From Ancylomarina subtilis (GTDB lineage: Bacteria > Bacteroidota > Bacteroidia > Bacteroidales > Marinifilaceae): 64,000 bases of DNA. The notes under the pieces are model-generated. The model made no database searches. It was not told the origin of the DNA and was given only the letters and a program-made list of their open reading frames with translations. The stretch spans positions 2,297,781 to 2,361,780 of the forward strand of contig NZ_SHKN01000001.1 of NCBI RefSeq assembly GCF_004217115.1. Direction: 5' to 3'. The position numbers and the translations under genes were made by a program. This document shows positions 54,633-64,000 of the stretch, piece after piece. The stretch's first letter is position 1. Each line of letters starts with the position of its first letter.

Positions 54633-55079
54633 TTACTCAACCTTGATATAAAACGTCTTGGTTGTCGGATTATCAGAATTATCCATAACCGTGCAAGTCA
54701 TTGTATACTCATTAGCTGGCGCACCTGCTAAAGTTTCAATTGAGAAGTTTACATTATATTCAGACTTATCCAATACAGATCCTGAAGCTGGTTTTTTACT
54801 GTTCAATTTTCCATTAAAATCAGCAAGAAAATCACTTACAGACTTTGTTTTCTCTGCAAGATTCGTGAATGTAATTGATTTCAATTCCTTATTATCACTA
54901 ATACTTCCAGTAAAAATAATCGTTTGCCCTGCTGTAATCTTGGTTGGTGCAGAAGCATTTGTACTTGGACTTGTGAAAGTAACAGTTGGTGCAGTTTCAT
55001 CAGAACCACCTCCTCCTCCACCACAGCTTAACATACCTAAGGTGAATAATAAAGCTAGTGCGTAGTTTAAAATCTTCAT
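54633..55079 (-). CDS. Small lipoprotein, DUF4625-like
   Basis: A 148-residue lipoprotein: signal peptide with lipobox LGMLSC (Cys19), followed by an unusual glycine run (GGGGGGSDE) common after the lipobox in Bacteroidota surface lipoproteins. The mature part (TAPTVTFTSPSTNAS...GQTIIFTGSISDNKELKSITF, ending TKTFYIKVE) looks like one immunoglobulin-like beta domain resembling DUF4625. It is probably attached to the outer membrane, perhaps surface-exposed. Function unknown. Confidence 0.75.
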   Translation of the reverse strand: MKILNYALALLFTLGMLSCGGGGGGSDETAPTVTFTSPSTNASAPTKITAGQTIIFTGSISDNKELKSITFTNLAEKTKSVSDFLADFNGKLNSKKPASGSVLDKSEYNVNFSIETLAGAPANEYTMTCTVMDNSDNPTTKTFYIKVE

Positions 55080-55145
55080 AATTAATATTTATTAGTCAGT
55101 TAATTTTAGATTAGGAAAACATAAAAATACGCTATAACGATGAAA

Positions 55146-56438
55146 TTAACAAGCAACAATAAGGAAATAGTTCTTTTTCCCCTTCTGAACCAATAAGTAC
55201 TTATCCGCAATAAGGTGTTCTTTAGTAACAACCAATTCAGCATTCGGCTCTTTCTCCTTATTTAGACTGATTGCATTTCCTTTAAAAAGACGTCTCAACT
55301 CACCTTTTGATGGAAAAACCTCAGCCTTAACAGCCAAAAGTTCAACCACATCCACGCCGTTCTCAAATTCAGATTTATCCACATTGAACTGAGGAACCCC
55401 CTCAAATACTGAAAGGAAGGTGTCTTCATCAAGTTTACGTAAAGCATCCGCCGTAGCTCGACCAAAAAGAATTTGTGAAGCCTCAACAGCCATCTCGTAA
55501 TCGGCTTCAGAATGAATCATAACAGTCACCTCTTTAGCCAAACGCTGTTGTAATTTACGCAAGTGTGGCGCTTCTTTATGCTCTGCAACCAAAGCCTCTA
55601 CTTCTTCACGTGAAATAAGAGTAAAAATTTTGATGTATTTCTCAGCATCTTCATCAGAAGTATTCAACCAAAATTGGTAAAATTTATATGGAGACGTGTA
55701 CTTCGGATCAAGCCAGATATTTCCGGACTCGGTTTTTCCAAACTTACCCCCATCAGCTTTTGTGATCAAAGGACAAGTAATCGCCCATGCCTGACCACCT
55801 TCTTTACGACGAATTAATTCTGTTCCGGTCGTGATATTCCCCCACTGGTCAGAACCACCCATCTGAAGTTTACAATTCTTCGATTTGTAGAGTTCAAGAA
55901 AATCGGTTCCCTGTACCAACTGATAAGTAAACTCAGTAAAAGACATTCCAGTTTTAGAATCAGCGCTTAAACGCTTTTTCACAGAATCTTTACTCATCAT
56001 GTAATTTACGGTAATATGCTTTCCGATATCACGAATAAAATCAAGGAATGAGAAGTCCTTCATCCAATCGTAATTATTCACCATTTCAGCTGCATTCTCA
56101 GCATCCGAATCAAAGTCAAGAAAACCTGACAATTGATTTCTCAAACATTCCTGATTGTGACGTAAGGTTTTCTCATCAAGCAAATTTCTTTCCTGTGACT
56201 TTCCTGATGGATCACCAATCATACCTGTTGCTCCACCAACCAAAACAATTGGCTTATGACCCGCAACCTGAAAATGTTTCAGCATCATCACACCCACAAG
56301 GTGTCCAATATGTAAAGAATCTGCAGTAGGATCGATTCCCACGTATGCCGATGTCAATTCTTTCTCCAATTGTTCTTCTATACCCGGCATCATATCGTGA
56401 ATCATGCCACGCCACTGTAATTCTTCTATAAAACTCAT
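55146..56438 (-). CDS. tyrS: Tyrosine-tRNA ligase
   Basis: A 430-residue class I aminoacyl-tRNA synthetase of bacterial TyrRS length. HIGH is at 43-46 ([10 protein letters not shown]); the KMSKS equivalent is [19 protein letters not shown] and [12 protein letters not shown] bind tyrosine. The C-terminal S4 RNA-binding domain is [17 protein letters not shown]...[14 protein letters not shown]. The start ATG at 56438 fits the family. Confidence 0.96.
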   Translation of the reverse strand: MSFIEELQWRGMIHDMMPGIEEQLEKELTSAYVGIDPTADSLHIGHLVGVMMLKHFQVAGHKPIVLVGGATGMIGDPSGKSQERNLLDEKTLRHNQECLRNQLSGFLDFDSDAENAAEMVNNYDWMKDFSFLDFIRDIGKHITVNYMMSKDSVKKRLSADSKTGMSFTEFTYQLVQGTDFLELYKSKNCKLQMGGSDQWGNITTGTELIRRKEGGQAWAITCPLITKADGGKFGKTESGNIWLDPKYTSPYKFYQFWLNTSDEDAEKYIKIFTLISREEVEALVAEHKEAPHLRKLQQRLAKEVTVMIHSEADYEMAVEASQILFGRATADALRKLDEDTFLSVFEGVPQFNVDKSEFENGVDVVELLAVKAEVFPSKGELRRLFKGNAISLNKEKEPNAELVVTKEHLIADKYLLVQKGKKNYFLIVAC

Positions 56439-56536
56439 TTTTATTGTATTTAATATCCCTTTAGGATTCCGTTATTCAATAATTATTTTGGAGGACAAAG
56501 ATAAGAATTTTACCATTGTATCCTTATATCTTCCAT

Positions 56537-57592
56537 CTATTCAACTGCCAAGGAAAGCAAACTATACCCAAGGCCTGAGATCAGTATGATGTTATAAAAA
56601 AATGACAGCATCAAAAATTTAATAAATGTTTTAAACCAGGATTGTTTGTAATAAAACTTCAGAGTTAAAAATAGCTGTAAGGGTATAAGGAAATAGAGAT
56701 AAAAAGCGAATGGATAAATTGCTTTAATCCCTGTTAAAATAAGCAACTCACTCAAAATCACAATCACAAAAATAAACGAATGAAAATTTAGCGAAATGAG
56801 TAAATGCTCCAATAAATAATGCTTTCGTCGTATATAGAATAAAGCCAGAAAAAGCGCAAACATCGGCAAAACCAACAATAAGGTTTGGGACAATTTCTTA
56901 AATGCATTATCAATAAATAATACAGGATTTAAAAGCCACAAATCAACCAATTTCTTAACCTCTGAACTAATAACTTTATTTCCACTCTTTACAGTTATCG
57001 GAACAGCCAGGCTGTCTCGTTTTGAAACCGAATCAATATCTTTATTAAATGTGATTAACTTATTTTTAAGATCTGAGCCTTTGAGCAAACTATCTGCACT
57101 TAAACTATCCGCATCAACTAGATCTTCATCCAAACCTTCATCAATAAAAGACAAAAATTGAACTTCCTTGCCATCATTATTTTTAAATGTCAAGTTTTTC
57201 TCAGACTCTGTTTCCGGCTTATGATTGTGCAACAATAATAAAAAAGCAAAAAAAGTTAGAAACAAGTACAAACGAAAAGGGGGGGTGTATCGGGCTCTTC
57301 GCCCTCTCATGAATTCTTTCGTCAAATATCCTGGCTGAGCAAATAGTGGTACGATGGTATGAAAAAATTTGTTATCCAACGACAAGGCATCACCTAATGA
57401 TTCTGACACAACACTAAAAAACGGACGGTGAAAATCTTTGGCTGACTGACCACAATTGGTGCAATACTTCCCATCAACAGGATGCTCACAATTGCTACAA
57501 AAACCCGTAAAATGAAACTGTTTGCGAACAGGAAGTTTCTTGATATACTTTTTAAGCTTAGATCCTTGTTGTTTTATAATATTTGCTTGCAT
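56537..57592 (-). CDS. DUF3667 membrane protein with N-terminal zinc ribbon
   Basis: A 351-residue protein. Cys32, Cys35, Cys44 and Cys47 (FCSNCEH...YCTNCGQ) form the zinc ribbon of DUF3667; HRPFFSVVSESLGDALSLDNKFFHTIVPLFAQPGYLTKEFMRGRRARYTPPFRLYLFL is the family core. About five C-terminal helices (around 95-120 and 235-345) place it in the inner membrane. Function is unknown. It directly follows the CvpA gene (12 bp). Confidence 0.85.
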   Translation of the reverse strand: MQANIIKQQGSKLKKYIKKLPVRKQFHFTGFCSNCEHPVDGKYCTNCGQSAKDFHRPFFSVVSESLGDALSLDNKFFHTIVPLFAQPGYLTKEFMRGRRARYTPPFRLYLFLTFFAFLLLLHNHKPETESEKNLTFKNNDGKEVQFLSFIDEGLDEDLVDADSLSADSLLKGSDLKNKLITFNKDIDSVSKRDSLAVPITVKSGNKVISSEVKKLVDLWLLNPVLFIDNAFKKLSQTLLLVLPMFALFLALFYIRRKHYLLEHLLISLNFHSFIFVIVILSELLILTGIKAIYPFAFYLYFLIPLQLFLTLKFYYKQSWFKTFIKFLMLSFFYNIILISGLGYSLLSLAVE

Positions 57593-57604
57593 TCAGTTCT
57601 CTAA

Positions 57605-58153
57605 TTAAATATTCTTTAAATTCTCCGTTCCCTTTTTAATTTTATTCTCAAACTTTTCTTTTGTCGTAGAAAAATCAGAATCAAAGAAATCAAATAATGA
57701 ATCGGAAATATATGTCATTGGTTCATACAAAAGACTTTCTTTTTGTTTCTCCTCAGAAATAAAATTAAACCTATCATTCATATAATTAACCAGATGCACC
57801 AAAACACTCAATATTATAATCCCTTTTAACAAACCAAAAGCAACGCCCAAAAGTCGATTTACAAAACCTAAAGCCACAGCTTCAACAACTTTATCTATAA
57901 TTTTGCCAATCAGGTTAATTCCAATCACAATCGCAATAAAGGTTACAATAAATGAAATGTACTCCATATATTGAGATTCATACTTAAAAGTATCCTGAAT
58001 AACTTCAGCCGTAAAATCAGAAAAGTGAATCGCTCCGTAGACACCCAAAATGAGGGCAAGTAAAGTTGCTACTTCGTATATAAAACCTTTTGTAAAGCCT
58101 TTGTATATGGCATAAATCAGGGGAATCCCTATAATAATATCAAGTATATTCAT
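57605..58153 (-). CDS. CvpA family protein
   Basis: A 182-residue protein with four membrane helices (MNILDIIIGIPLIYAIYKGFTKGF... to about 125), the CvpA pattern, and a polar C-terminal tail. CvpA is tied to colicin V production and envelope stress tolerance in enterobacteria; its exact activity is not known. It is followed 12 bp later by the DUF3667 gene. Confidence 0.88.
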   Translation of the reverse strand: MNILDIIIGIPLIYAIYKGFTKGFIYEVATLLALILGVYGAIHFSDFTAEVIQDTFKYESQYMEYISFIVTFIAIVIGINLIGKIIDKVVEAVALGFVNRLLGVAFGLLKGIIILSVLVHLVNYMNDRFNFISEEKQKESLLYEPMTYISDSLFDFFDSDFSTTKEKFENKIKKGTENLKNI

Positions 58154-58314
58154 TATGAAACACTATTAAATCTAAATACTGTAAATCAAATTATCTGATC
58201 GTTTAAACAGATCAAATATAGAGAAAAAGTAAACATATTTAACAGCGATTTTATTCCTGCAAAAAATACATCGGCGAATTAAATTTTAAATTTCGTTTTG
58301 TGAGTAAGGTTTCA

Positions 58315-58322
58315 TAATTTTG
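58315..58322 (+). promoter_or_regulatory. Possible -7 box of trpS
   Basis: TAATTTTG fits TAnnTTTG, but only TTTCG, not TTG, lies at a suitable distance upstream (near 58291). Confidence 0.3.
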
Positions 58323-58377
58323 CGGGATTAATTAATTTTTTCACAGCTCAAAAAAGAGCTATTAATTTAATACTAAT

Positions 58378-59367
58378 ATGAATACAGTAGTAAGTGGAAT
58401 CCGATCAACAGGTAATTTGCATCTGGGGAATTATTTCGGTGCCATAAAGAATTTTGTGCAAATGCAGAATGATAACAATTGCTTCTTCTTTATTGCTGAC
58501 TGGCATTCCCTGACTACACATCCGACTCCAGCCGATCTTCACAATAATGTAAGACACGTACTAGCAGAATATTTAGCTTGTGGAATCGATCCTGAAAAAG
58601 CTTGTATTTATGTGCAAAGCGATGTTCCTGAAATTACAGAATTGTATCTGTTGATGAACATGAATGCTTATTTGGGCGAGTTGGAACGAACTACATCATT
58701 TAAAGATAAAGCACGTAAGCAACCAGAGAATGTAAATGCAGGTTTATTAACCTACCCTGTTTTGATGGCTGCTGATATTATAATCCACAAAGCTCAGCGA
58801 GTTCCGGTTGGGAAAGATCAAGAGCAGAATCTTGAGATGGCACGTAAATTTGCTCGTCGTTTCAACAACACATATGGTGCAGAAACCTTCCCAATTCCAC
58901 AGCCTTATTCATTCACTGGTGATTTTGTTAAAATCCCAGGTCTTGATGGCTCAGGTAAAATGGGTAAATCGGAAGGTAATGCAATAGGTCTGGTAGAAGA
59001 TCCTAAGGATATTCGCAAGAAAGTGATGAAAGCCGTTTCTGATAGTGGCCCAACTGAAATGAACCAAACAAAACCTGAAGCAATTCAAAACTTGTTTACT
59101 TTGATGGATGTGGTTTCGACAAAAGACACCTACGATTTCTTCAACGATAAATACAACAATTGTGAAATTCGCTATGGCGATTTAAAAAAGCAATTGGCTG
59201 AAGATATCATCAACTTTAACGCTCCTATTCGCGAAAAATTCTTAGATATTTATCAAGATGATGAATACCTGAGAAAAGTAACTCGTATGGGTGCTGAACA
59301 AGCTCGTGAAAGTGCAGCTAAAACACTTGAAGAAGTTCGCAGATTAATCGGTTTCCGTAAATTTTAA
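58378..59367 (+). CDS. trpS: Tryptophan-tRNA ligase
   Basis: A 329-residue class I synthetase of TrpRS length. SGIRSTGNLHLGNYFGAI (6-23) holds the HIGH-equivalent HLGN; GKMGKSEGN (around residue 193) is the KMSKS motif. VGKDQEQNLEMARKFA is also typical. It charges tRNA-Trp. It is divergent from cvpA and has its own terminator. Confidence 0.96.
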   Translation: MNTVVSGIRSTGNLHLGNYFGAIKNFVQMQNDNNCFFFIADWHSLTTHPTPADLHNNVRHVLAEYLACGIDPEKACIYVQSDVPEITELYLLMNMNAYLGELERTTSFKDKARKQPENVNAGLLTYPVLMAADIIIHKAQRVPVGKDQEQNLEMARKFARRFNNTYGAETFPIPQPYSFTGDFVKIPGLDGSGKMGKSEGNAIGLVEDPKDIRKKVMKAVSDSGPTEMNQTKPEAIQNLFTLMDVVSTKDTYDFFNDKYNNCEIRYGDLKKQLAEDIINFNAPIREKFLDIYQDDEYLRKVTRMGAEQARESAAKTLEEVRRLIGFRKF

Positions 59368-59388
59368 ATCGATAATCAAGATAATTTC

Positions 59389-59420
59389 AAAGAGCTATCC
59401 ATGGGGTAGCTCTTTTTTTT
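59389..59420 (+). terminator. Terminator of trpS
   Basis: AAAGAGCTA pairs with TAGCTCTTT (59389-59397 with 59407-59415), followed by further T. Confidence 0.9.
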
Positions 59421-59446
59421 ACAAAAAATTGACTGGTTCAAACCAA

Positions 59447-59479
59447 AAAAGCTCCGATACCAATGGCATCAGAGCTTTT
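59447..59479 (-). terminator. Terminator of the Na/Pi cotransporter gene
   Basis: AAAAGCTC-C-GATACC pairs with GGCATC-A-GAGCTTTT; T6 follows on the minus strand. Confidence 0.85.
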
Positions 59480-59495
59480 ATATTTTAAATTTCAA

Positions 59496-61211
59496 TTACT
59501 CTTTAATCTCAGAGATTGATTGAGAGATATTGATACAGTAATCACCAATCTTCTCACATTCTGAGAAAATATCGTTGTAAATAATACCCGCTTTATATTC
59601 GTATTTCTTTTCTTTTACATCGCTTAAATGCTGCTGCTTAAGAATTGTACGGAATTCGTCAATCTCTTTCTCAGCCTCGTAAGCTTTCTTCGTCATCACT
59701 TCCTCAAAGTTCATTTCTGTATTGTTATACATCACTAACAAAGCATCGTCAACCAATTCAAACATCTTATTCAAATTATCGCGAACTTCCTGTGGGAACC
59801 AGGCTTTTTGCTCTCTCTTACGATGAAGAGCTTTAGCGATATTAAGCATCGAATCACCCATACTCTCAATATCGTCAACCATTTTGAAGAATGCACGAAC
59901 ACGTTTCGAACTCACAGGACTCAATTTGGTTTCAGAAACCTTAGTCAGGTAATCTGCAATTTGAACCTCCATATCATCATTCTCATCTTCAAGCTTATCA
60001 ATCTTCTCGTAAAGTTTAGTGAAGTTCTTATCGTTGGTTTCGTTAAAAGCCTCTTTCACATAGCTAAACATTTTTTTAGTGTGCTTGGCATAAAGACTAA
60101 TCTCCATCTTAGCTTGAAATAAAGACGCCTCAGGCGTTGACAACATACCTGTTTTAATATGTTTCAACTTAAATTCTTCTTCTTCGCTTTCTTTAGAAGG
60201 AACCAATTTGGTTACAACTTTCACAATAAACTTAGCAAACCAGATCAGAATCAACACATTTAAGATATTGAAAATGGTATGGAATAATGATAGCGATATT
60301 GGTACAGCTGCAATCGTTTCTTTAGCTAATGCAGGATCAGTCGATAATGGATTTCCTCCACCAAGCCACATATTCAGTTCTGCAATTCCCTTAAGGAAAA
60401 AAGGTAAAATCATCAGCATCCATAACACACCAAATGCATTGAATATTAAGTGAGCCCGAGCTGCTCTTCTTGCTGAAGTATTTGCAACCATTGCAGCTAA
60501 GTTTGCCGTAATAGTTGTTCCAATATTTTCACCAAGAACCATAGCTGCTGCCATATCAAAACTAATCCATCCGCTGTTACACATCACAAGAGTAAGAGCC
60601 ATTGTCGCCGATGAAGATTGAATCAAAATAGTTAAAAGCGTTCCAATTCCAGCAAATAATAAATACGATACAAAACCTAAATCGGTATAAGACGTTAAGA
60701 AATTTAATATCGCCGGGTTATTCTTAATATCTGGCACCGATTCCTTAAGAAACTGCAAGCCTATAAACAATAGAGCAAAACCAATTACCAATTCACCCCA
60801 ATTCTTTCTTGAACGGTTACTCGAGAAAAGCAAAGGCAAACTTAAACCAATTAATGGCAACGAAATGGCACTCATACTCACTTTAAAACCAAGTAAAGAA
60901 ATTAACCAGGCAGTAACAGTGGTTCCGATATTGGCTCCCATAATAACACCCACAGACTCAACCAGTGAAAGCAAACCTGCATTCACAAAACTAACTACCA
61001 TTACCGTAGTTGCAGATGATGACTGAATAAGTGCTGTTATTAAAACACCCGTCATAACTCCCTTTACACGATTTGACGTCATAGCTGACAAAATCGATCT
61101 CATCTTTTCTCCAGCTACTTTTTGTAGAGCCTCACTCATCAACTTCATCCCGTAAAGGAATAATCCTAAGGATCCTATGAGTGTTAAGAAATCACCTAAA
61201 CCGTAATTCAT
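59496..61211 (-). CDS. Na/Pi cotransporter family protein with PhoU-like C-terminal domain
   Basis: A 571-residue protein. The membrane part (about 1-330, eight or more helices) has two inverted Na_Pi_cotrans repeats, marked by two QSSSAT motifs (ALIQSSSATTVMVVSF and ILIQSSSATMALTL) and NIGTTVTAWL/NIGTTITANL. The C-terminal 220 residues are charged helices resembling PhoU domains (KAYEAEKEIDEFRTILKQQH...). It would move phosphate with Na+, here possibly regulated by its PhoU-like part. A single gene, divergent from the RND exporter. Confidence 0.9.
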   Translation of the reverse strand: MNYGLGDFLTLIGSLGLFLYGMKLMSEALQKVAGEKMRSILSAMTSNRVKGVMTGVLITALIQSSSATTVMVVSFVNAGLLSLVESVGVIMGANIGTTVTAWLISLLGFKVSMSAISLPLIGLSLPLLFSSNRSRKNWGELVIGFALLFIGLQFLKESVPDIKNNPAILNFLTSYTDLGFVSYLLFAGIGTLLTILIQSSSATMALTLVMCNSGWISFDMAAAMVLGENIGTTITANLAAMVANTSARRAARAHLIFNAFGVLWMLMILPFFLKGIAELNMWLGGGNPLSTDPALAKETIAAVPISLSLFHTIFNILNVLILIWFAKFIVKVVTKLVPSKESEEEEFKLKHIKTGMLSTPEASLFQAKMEISLYAKHTKKMFSYVKEAFNETNDKNFTKLYEKIDKLEDENDDMEVQIADYLTKVSETKLSPVSSKRVRAFFKMVDDIESMGDSMLNIAKALHRKREQKAWFPQEVRDNLNKMFELVDDALLVMYNNTEMNFEEVMTKKAYEAEKEIDEFRTILKQQHLSDVKEKKYEYKAGIIYNDIFSECEKIGDYCINISQSISEIKE

Positions 61212-61319
61212 AATTAGTCTAAATTTATTTATTTTTCAGTAAATTAGTTCTCTTTTTGGGCTGGCAAAAATATAGGATATTTAGAGACGACCTAATTTTT
61301 AATGGCAAAAAAAACAATT

Positions 61320-61331
61320 GTTAACGTTAAC
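61320..61331. promoter_or_regulatory. Perfect 12-bp palindrome, possible operator
   Basis: GTTAACGTTAAC is its own reverse complement and lies one base before a TAACTTTG that could be a -7 box; a repressor bound there would block it. Confidence 0.35.
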
Positions 61332-61523
61332 TTAACTTTGGCTTGAAATCCAAATAATTTAAAAACTTAACCTTGCTTAATTTTATCCTTTATCTGTAGA
61401 TGTTAAAGACATTTTTTCATCCTTTCAAACACAATTCCACCATTCAAATATTAATTAAGCTTAAATACCCCCCTTCAATTATCCAATTATCGGGATGTAC
61501 ACAAGCGATATGCCTTTCATGCT

Positions 61524-61554
61524 TTTGAAATAAAGATATTAAGTCGTATTTTCG
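61524..61554 (+). promoter_or_regulatory. Possible promoter of the RND exporter gene
   Basis: TTTG (61524-61527), a 19-bp spacer, then TATTTTCG (61547-61554), one mismatch to TAnnTTTG. Confidence 0.35.
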
Positions 61555-61660
61555 CCCAAATGTTGTCAAGTCATTTTTTATACTTAATATTAAACTAACA
61601 ATCAGTTAGATATATAAACAAACACTTCAATTGAGAAGATTCAAAGATAGATTTTAAGAT

Positions 61661-64000
61661 ATGTGGAATAGGATTGCGGGAGTTATTCTCAGAAATAGAA
61701 TATTATTAATAGTCCTTATTGGACTCATGACGGTCTTTATGGGCTATAAAGCTCAATTTGTTGAGATGTCATATCAACATGCTGAACTCTTGCCTACTGA
61801 CGACCCTGCTTCTATCGATTATCAAAATTTTCACAAAACTTTTGGGCAAGAAGGAAATGTAATGTTTTTTGCCATTCAGGATAGTAACTTCTATCAACTG
61901 GATAAGGTTAATGATTGGATTACTCTCGGCAATGACCTGGCCAAATTGGATGGTATTGATGCTGTCGTATCCATAGCACACACATATAATATCACAAAGA
62001 ATAAAGAAAAAAAACGATTCGAATTTGAATCAATTTTCCCTAAAAAATTAAACTCTCAAAAAGAACTTGACAGTATAGCTGCCATAGCAGAATCTTTACC
62101 TTTTTATAAGGGCAGTTTAGTCAACAACGATACCCACACCTATTTGATGGCCATTACCGTCAATGGGAGAGTTATGGGGTCTAAGGCGAGAGAACCTCTG
62201 GTAAAAGCTGTGCATCAAAGATCCGAGACCTTTGCTAAGAAGCACAACTTGCAAATGCGTTACTCAGGCTTACCTTACATCAGGGTGGTTATGGCTCAAA
62301 TGATAAAGAAAGAGATGAACATGTTTATTCTCTTGTCTTTATTGGTAACAGCCATTATCCTTTTTATGTTCTTCCGATCATTCAAAGTCGTTTTCTTTTG
62401 CATGTTGGTTGTTGGATTAAGTGTTGTTTGGGCCGTAGGATCCATGGTTCTTTTCGACTATAAGATTACACTTCTGACTGCCATGTTACCGCCTCTTCTG
62501 GTTGTAATTGGTATTCCCAACTCTGTATTTCTCATCAATAAATACCATGGAGAATACGTCAGACATCGTAATAAAATTAAAGCCCTGCAGCGCGTTGTCT
62601 CCAAAATTGGAAATGCAACGTTCTTAACCAACTTGACAACTGCATCGGGTTTTGCAACCTTCATAATTACATCAAGTAAAATTTTAAAAGAGTTTGGTGT
62701 TGTCGCCTCTTTGAACATTATGGTTGTGTTCGTTTTATCATTGGTGCTGATTCCCATCATTTTTAGTTTTCTGGCACCACCAGACAATAAAGCAACTCAA
62801 CATCTCGATAATAAGTTTACCAACAAATTTGTTTCAACTCTTGAGAAAATTGTATTGAATCATCGCAAAGCCGTTTATTTAATCACGGGCTCACTGGTAA
62901 TTATTAGTATTATTGGTATCAGCCAAATGAAGAGTACAGGATATATGGTGGACGATCTTCCTCATGATAATACCATTTATCAGGATCTGAAGTTTTTTGA
63001 AGAAAATCTTGATGGCATTATGCCTTTGGAAGTTGTAGTCGAAACGAATAAAAAAAACGGGGCTCTTAAACTTTCTACCCTTAAACGCATTGAGAAATTA
63101 AACGATTCATTAAAACAATACCCTACAATTTCAGCTTCACTATCACTAGTTGAAGGAGCAAAATTTGCCCATCAGGCCTACTACAATGGCAAGGAAAAAT
63201 ATTACAAAATGCCGAGTAGTAATGTAAAGAATATCATACTGTCATACCTCTCGAAAGCAGATATTAAAGGTGATGTCAATATTTTTGATTCTTTTATCGA
63301 TTCAACCCAAACTCAAACTCGCATGAGTTTTAGGATGAAAGATATTGGAACCACAAAGATGGAGCAGATGGAAAAAGTTATTTTGGGGCATGTTAACCAG
63401 ATTTTTCCAAAAGACAAATACAAAGTTACTGTAACGGGTTCAAGTATAGTCTTTTTTAAAGGGACACAATACCTGATAAAAAATCTATTCTTAAGTTTGG
63501 CGCTGGCAGTTGTATTGATCGCCTCTTTTATGGCCTGGATGTTTTCATCAAAAAGAATGGTGTTGGTGGCCCTTATCCCCAACTTAATTCCCTTGATAAT
63601 TACAGCTGCACTAATGGGGTATTTTGGTATCCCTATTAAAGCCTCAACCATATTGGTTTTTAGTATTGCGTTTGGTATCTCGGTAGATGACACCATCCAT
63701 TATCTGGCAAAATATCGTCAAGAACTTAAAATAACCAATTGGAGTATCAAAAATTCGGTTGTTCTGGCACTTCGCGAAACAGGACAAAGTATGATGTATA
63801 CATCCATCATCTTATTCTTTGGATTTGGTATATTCTCTTTATCCGATTTTGGAGGAACAGTTTCCTTGGGAGTTTTAGTTTCAGTGACCTTGTTATCAGC
63901 AATGCTTTCAAACTTGATTCTGTTGCCGTCATTACTACTTACTCTTGAACGATTAATTACAAATAAATCGTTTAAAGAACCACTCTTACATATCTTCAAC
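61661..64000 (+). CDS. RND/MMPL-family exporter, 3' end outside window
   Basis: A plus-strand frame that stays open from the ATG at 61661 to the right edge, so about 780 residues are seen and the C-terminus is missing. It has the RND layout: helix 1 (NRILLIVLIGLMTVFMGY), a periplasmic domain (about 35-210), helices 2-6, a second periplasmic loop and a second helix set. The second set holds GISVDDTIHYLAKYR, with the acidic pair used in proton relay; the matching place in the first set reads VIGIPNSVFLINKYHGEY and lacks acids. Such Patched/MMPL-like proteins export lipids or hopanoids; the cargo is unknown. Confidence 0.88.
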   Translation, partial: MWNRIAGVILRNRILLIVLIGLMTVFMGYKAQFVEMSYQHAELLPTDDPASIDYQNFHKTFGQEGNVMFFAIQDSNFYQLDKVNDWITLGNDLAKLDGIDAVVSIAHTYNITKNKEKKRFEFESIFPKKLNSQKELDSIAAIAESLPFYKGSLVNNDTHTYLMAITVNGRVMGSKAREPLVKAVHQRSETFAKKHNLQMRYSGLPYIRVVMAQMIKKEMNMFILLSLLVTAIILFMFFRSFKVVFFCMLVVGLSVVWAVGSMVLFDYKITLLTAMLPPLLVVIGIPNSVFLINKYHGEYVRHRNKIKALQRVVSKIGNATFLTNLTTASGFATFIITSSKILKEFGVVASLNIMVVFVLSLVLIPIIFSFLAPPDNKATQHLDNKFTNKFVSTLEKIVLNHRKAVYLITGSLVIISIIGISQMKSTGYMVDDLPHDNTIYQDLKFFEENLDGIMPLEVVVETNKKNGALKLSTLKRIEKLNDSLKQYPTISASLSLVEGAKFAHQAYYNGKEKYYKMPSSNVKNIILSYLSKADIKGDVNIFDSFIDSTQTQTRMSFRMKDIGTTKMEQMEKVILGHVNQIFPKDKYKVTVTGSSIVFFKGTQYLIKNLFLSLALAVVLIASFMAWMFSSKRMVLVALIPNLIPLIITAALMGYFGIPIKASTILVFSIAFGISVDDTIHYLAKYRQELKITNWSIKNSVVLALRETGQSMMYTSIILFFGFGIFSLSDFGGTVSLGVLVSVTLLSAMLSNLILLPSLLLTLERLITNKSFKEPLLHIFN

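Larger units (their letters stand above)
61212..61660. other. 449-bp region between Na/Pi and RND exporter genes
   Basis: No gene. It contains the palindrome at 61320, a TAACTTTG (61333-61340) without a -33 box, and a possible RND promoter at 61524-61554. Confidence 0.5.

Noticed and set aside
54658-55065. 135-residue open frame opposite the small lipoprotein gene
   Set aside because: The minus-strand gene has a lipobox, a beta-domain pattern and a terminator; the plus-strand frame has proline runs produced by the glycine codons.

Overview
The window looks like chromosomal DNA of an anaerobic or facultative marine member of the Bacteroidota, probably order Marinilabiliales/Bacteroidales. This is inferred from three things. 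Several genes belong to families I know mainly from that phylum (DUF6427, DUF3667, DUF4252, DUF6261-like, PspC fusions). Few genes have a strong Shine-Dalgarno. Several promoters fit the Bacteroidota pattern TTG/TTTG, 19-21 bp, TAnnTTTG, including those of tRNA-Arg, the tRNA-Asn array, corA, purD and the PadR operon. No phage, conjugation module, integrase, transposase or CRISPR array was seen.

Layout. 1-4.6 kb: the end of a MarC-like gene, a B12-type radical SAM protein, corA with an unusual leader, a zinc-ribbon protein and an Lrp regulator. 4.8-10.3 kb: a four-subunit 2-oxoacid:ferredoxin oxidoreductase (gamma-delta-alpha-beta), a class I/II aminotransferase and a phosphate acyltransferase. 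Together these fit amino acid -> 2-oxoacid -> acyl-CoA -> acyl-phosphate fermentation, with the divergent Lrp as likely regulator. 10.4-14 kb: a molybdenum/tungsten bis-MGD oxidoreductase without a Tat signal, a nested inverted-repeat element, and a fused DmsB-DmsC-like electron-transfer/anchor subunit. 14-22 kb is the accessory part: a DUF6261-like gene plus a deletion remnant of a paralogue, a lone HNH nuclease, a multi-PAS histidine kinase, a decayed secreted-protein gene and a secreted esterase. The last two lie between two direct copies of a tRNA-Arg 3' end with its terminator.

22-46 kb: POT transporter, PAP2 phosphatase, M16 peptidase, three tandem tRNA-Asn genes, acyl-CoA dehydrogenase, two convergent DEAD-box helicases, a glycosyltransferase, a TIGR01777 epimerase, a YejM-like membrane sulfatase-fold protein, EF-P, a DUF3108 protein, TsaB, and a MacAB-TolC-like efflux/export operon with two different permeases. 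46-64 kb: dGTPase, purD, a DUF6427 protein, a PadR/PspC/DUF4252 envelope operon, a small lipoprotein, tyrS, a DUF3667 protein, CvpA, trpS, a Na/Pi cotransporter, and an RND/MMPL exporter that runs off the right edge.

The most interesting non-coding signals are a three-arm RNA structure in the corA leader that can hide or free the ribosome binding site, the nested inverted-repeat element at 12.42-12.58 kb, and a 30-bp near-perfect palindrome just upstream of the M16 peptidase. All similarity calls come from reading the sequence; no database search was run.
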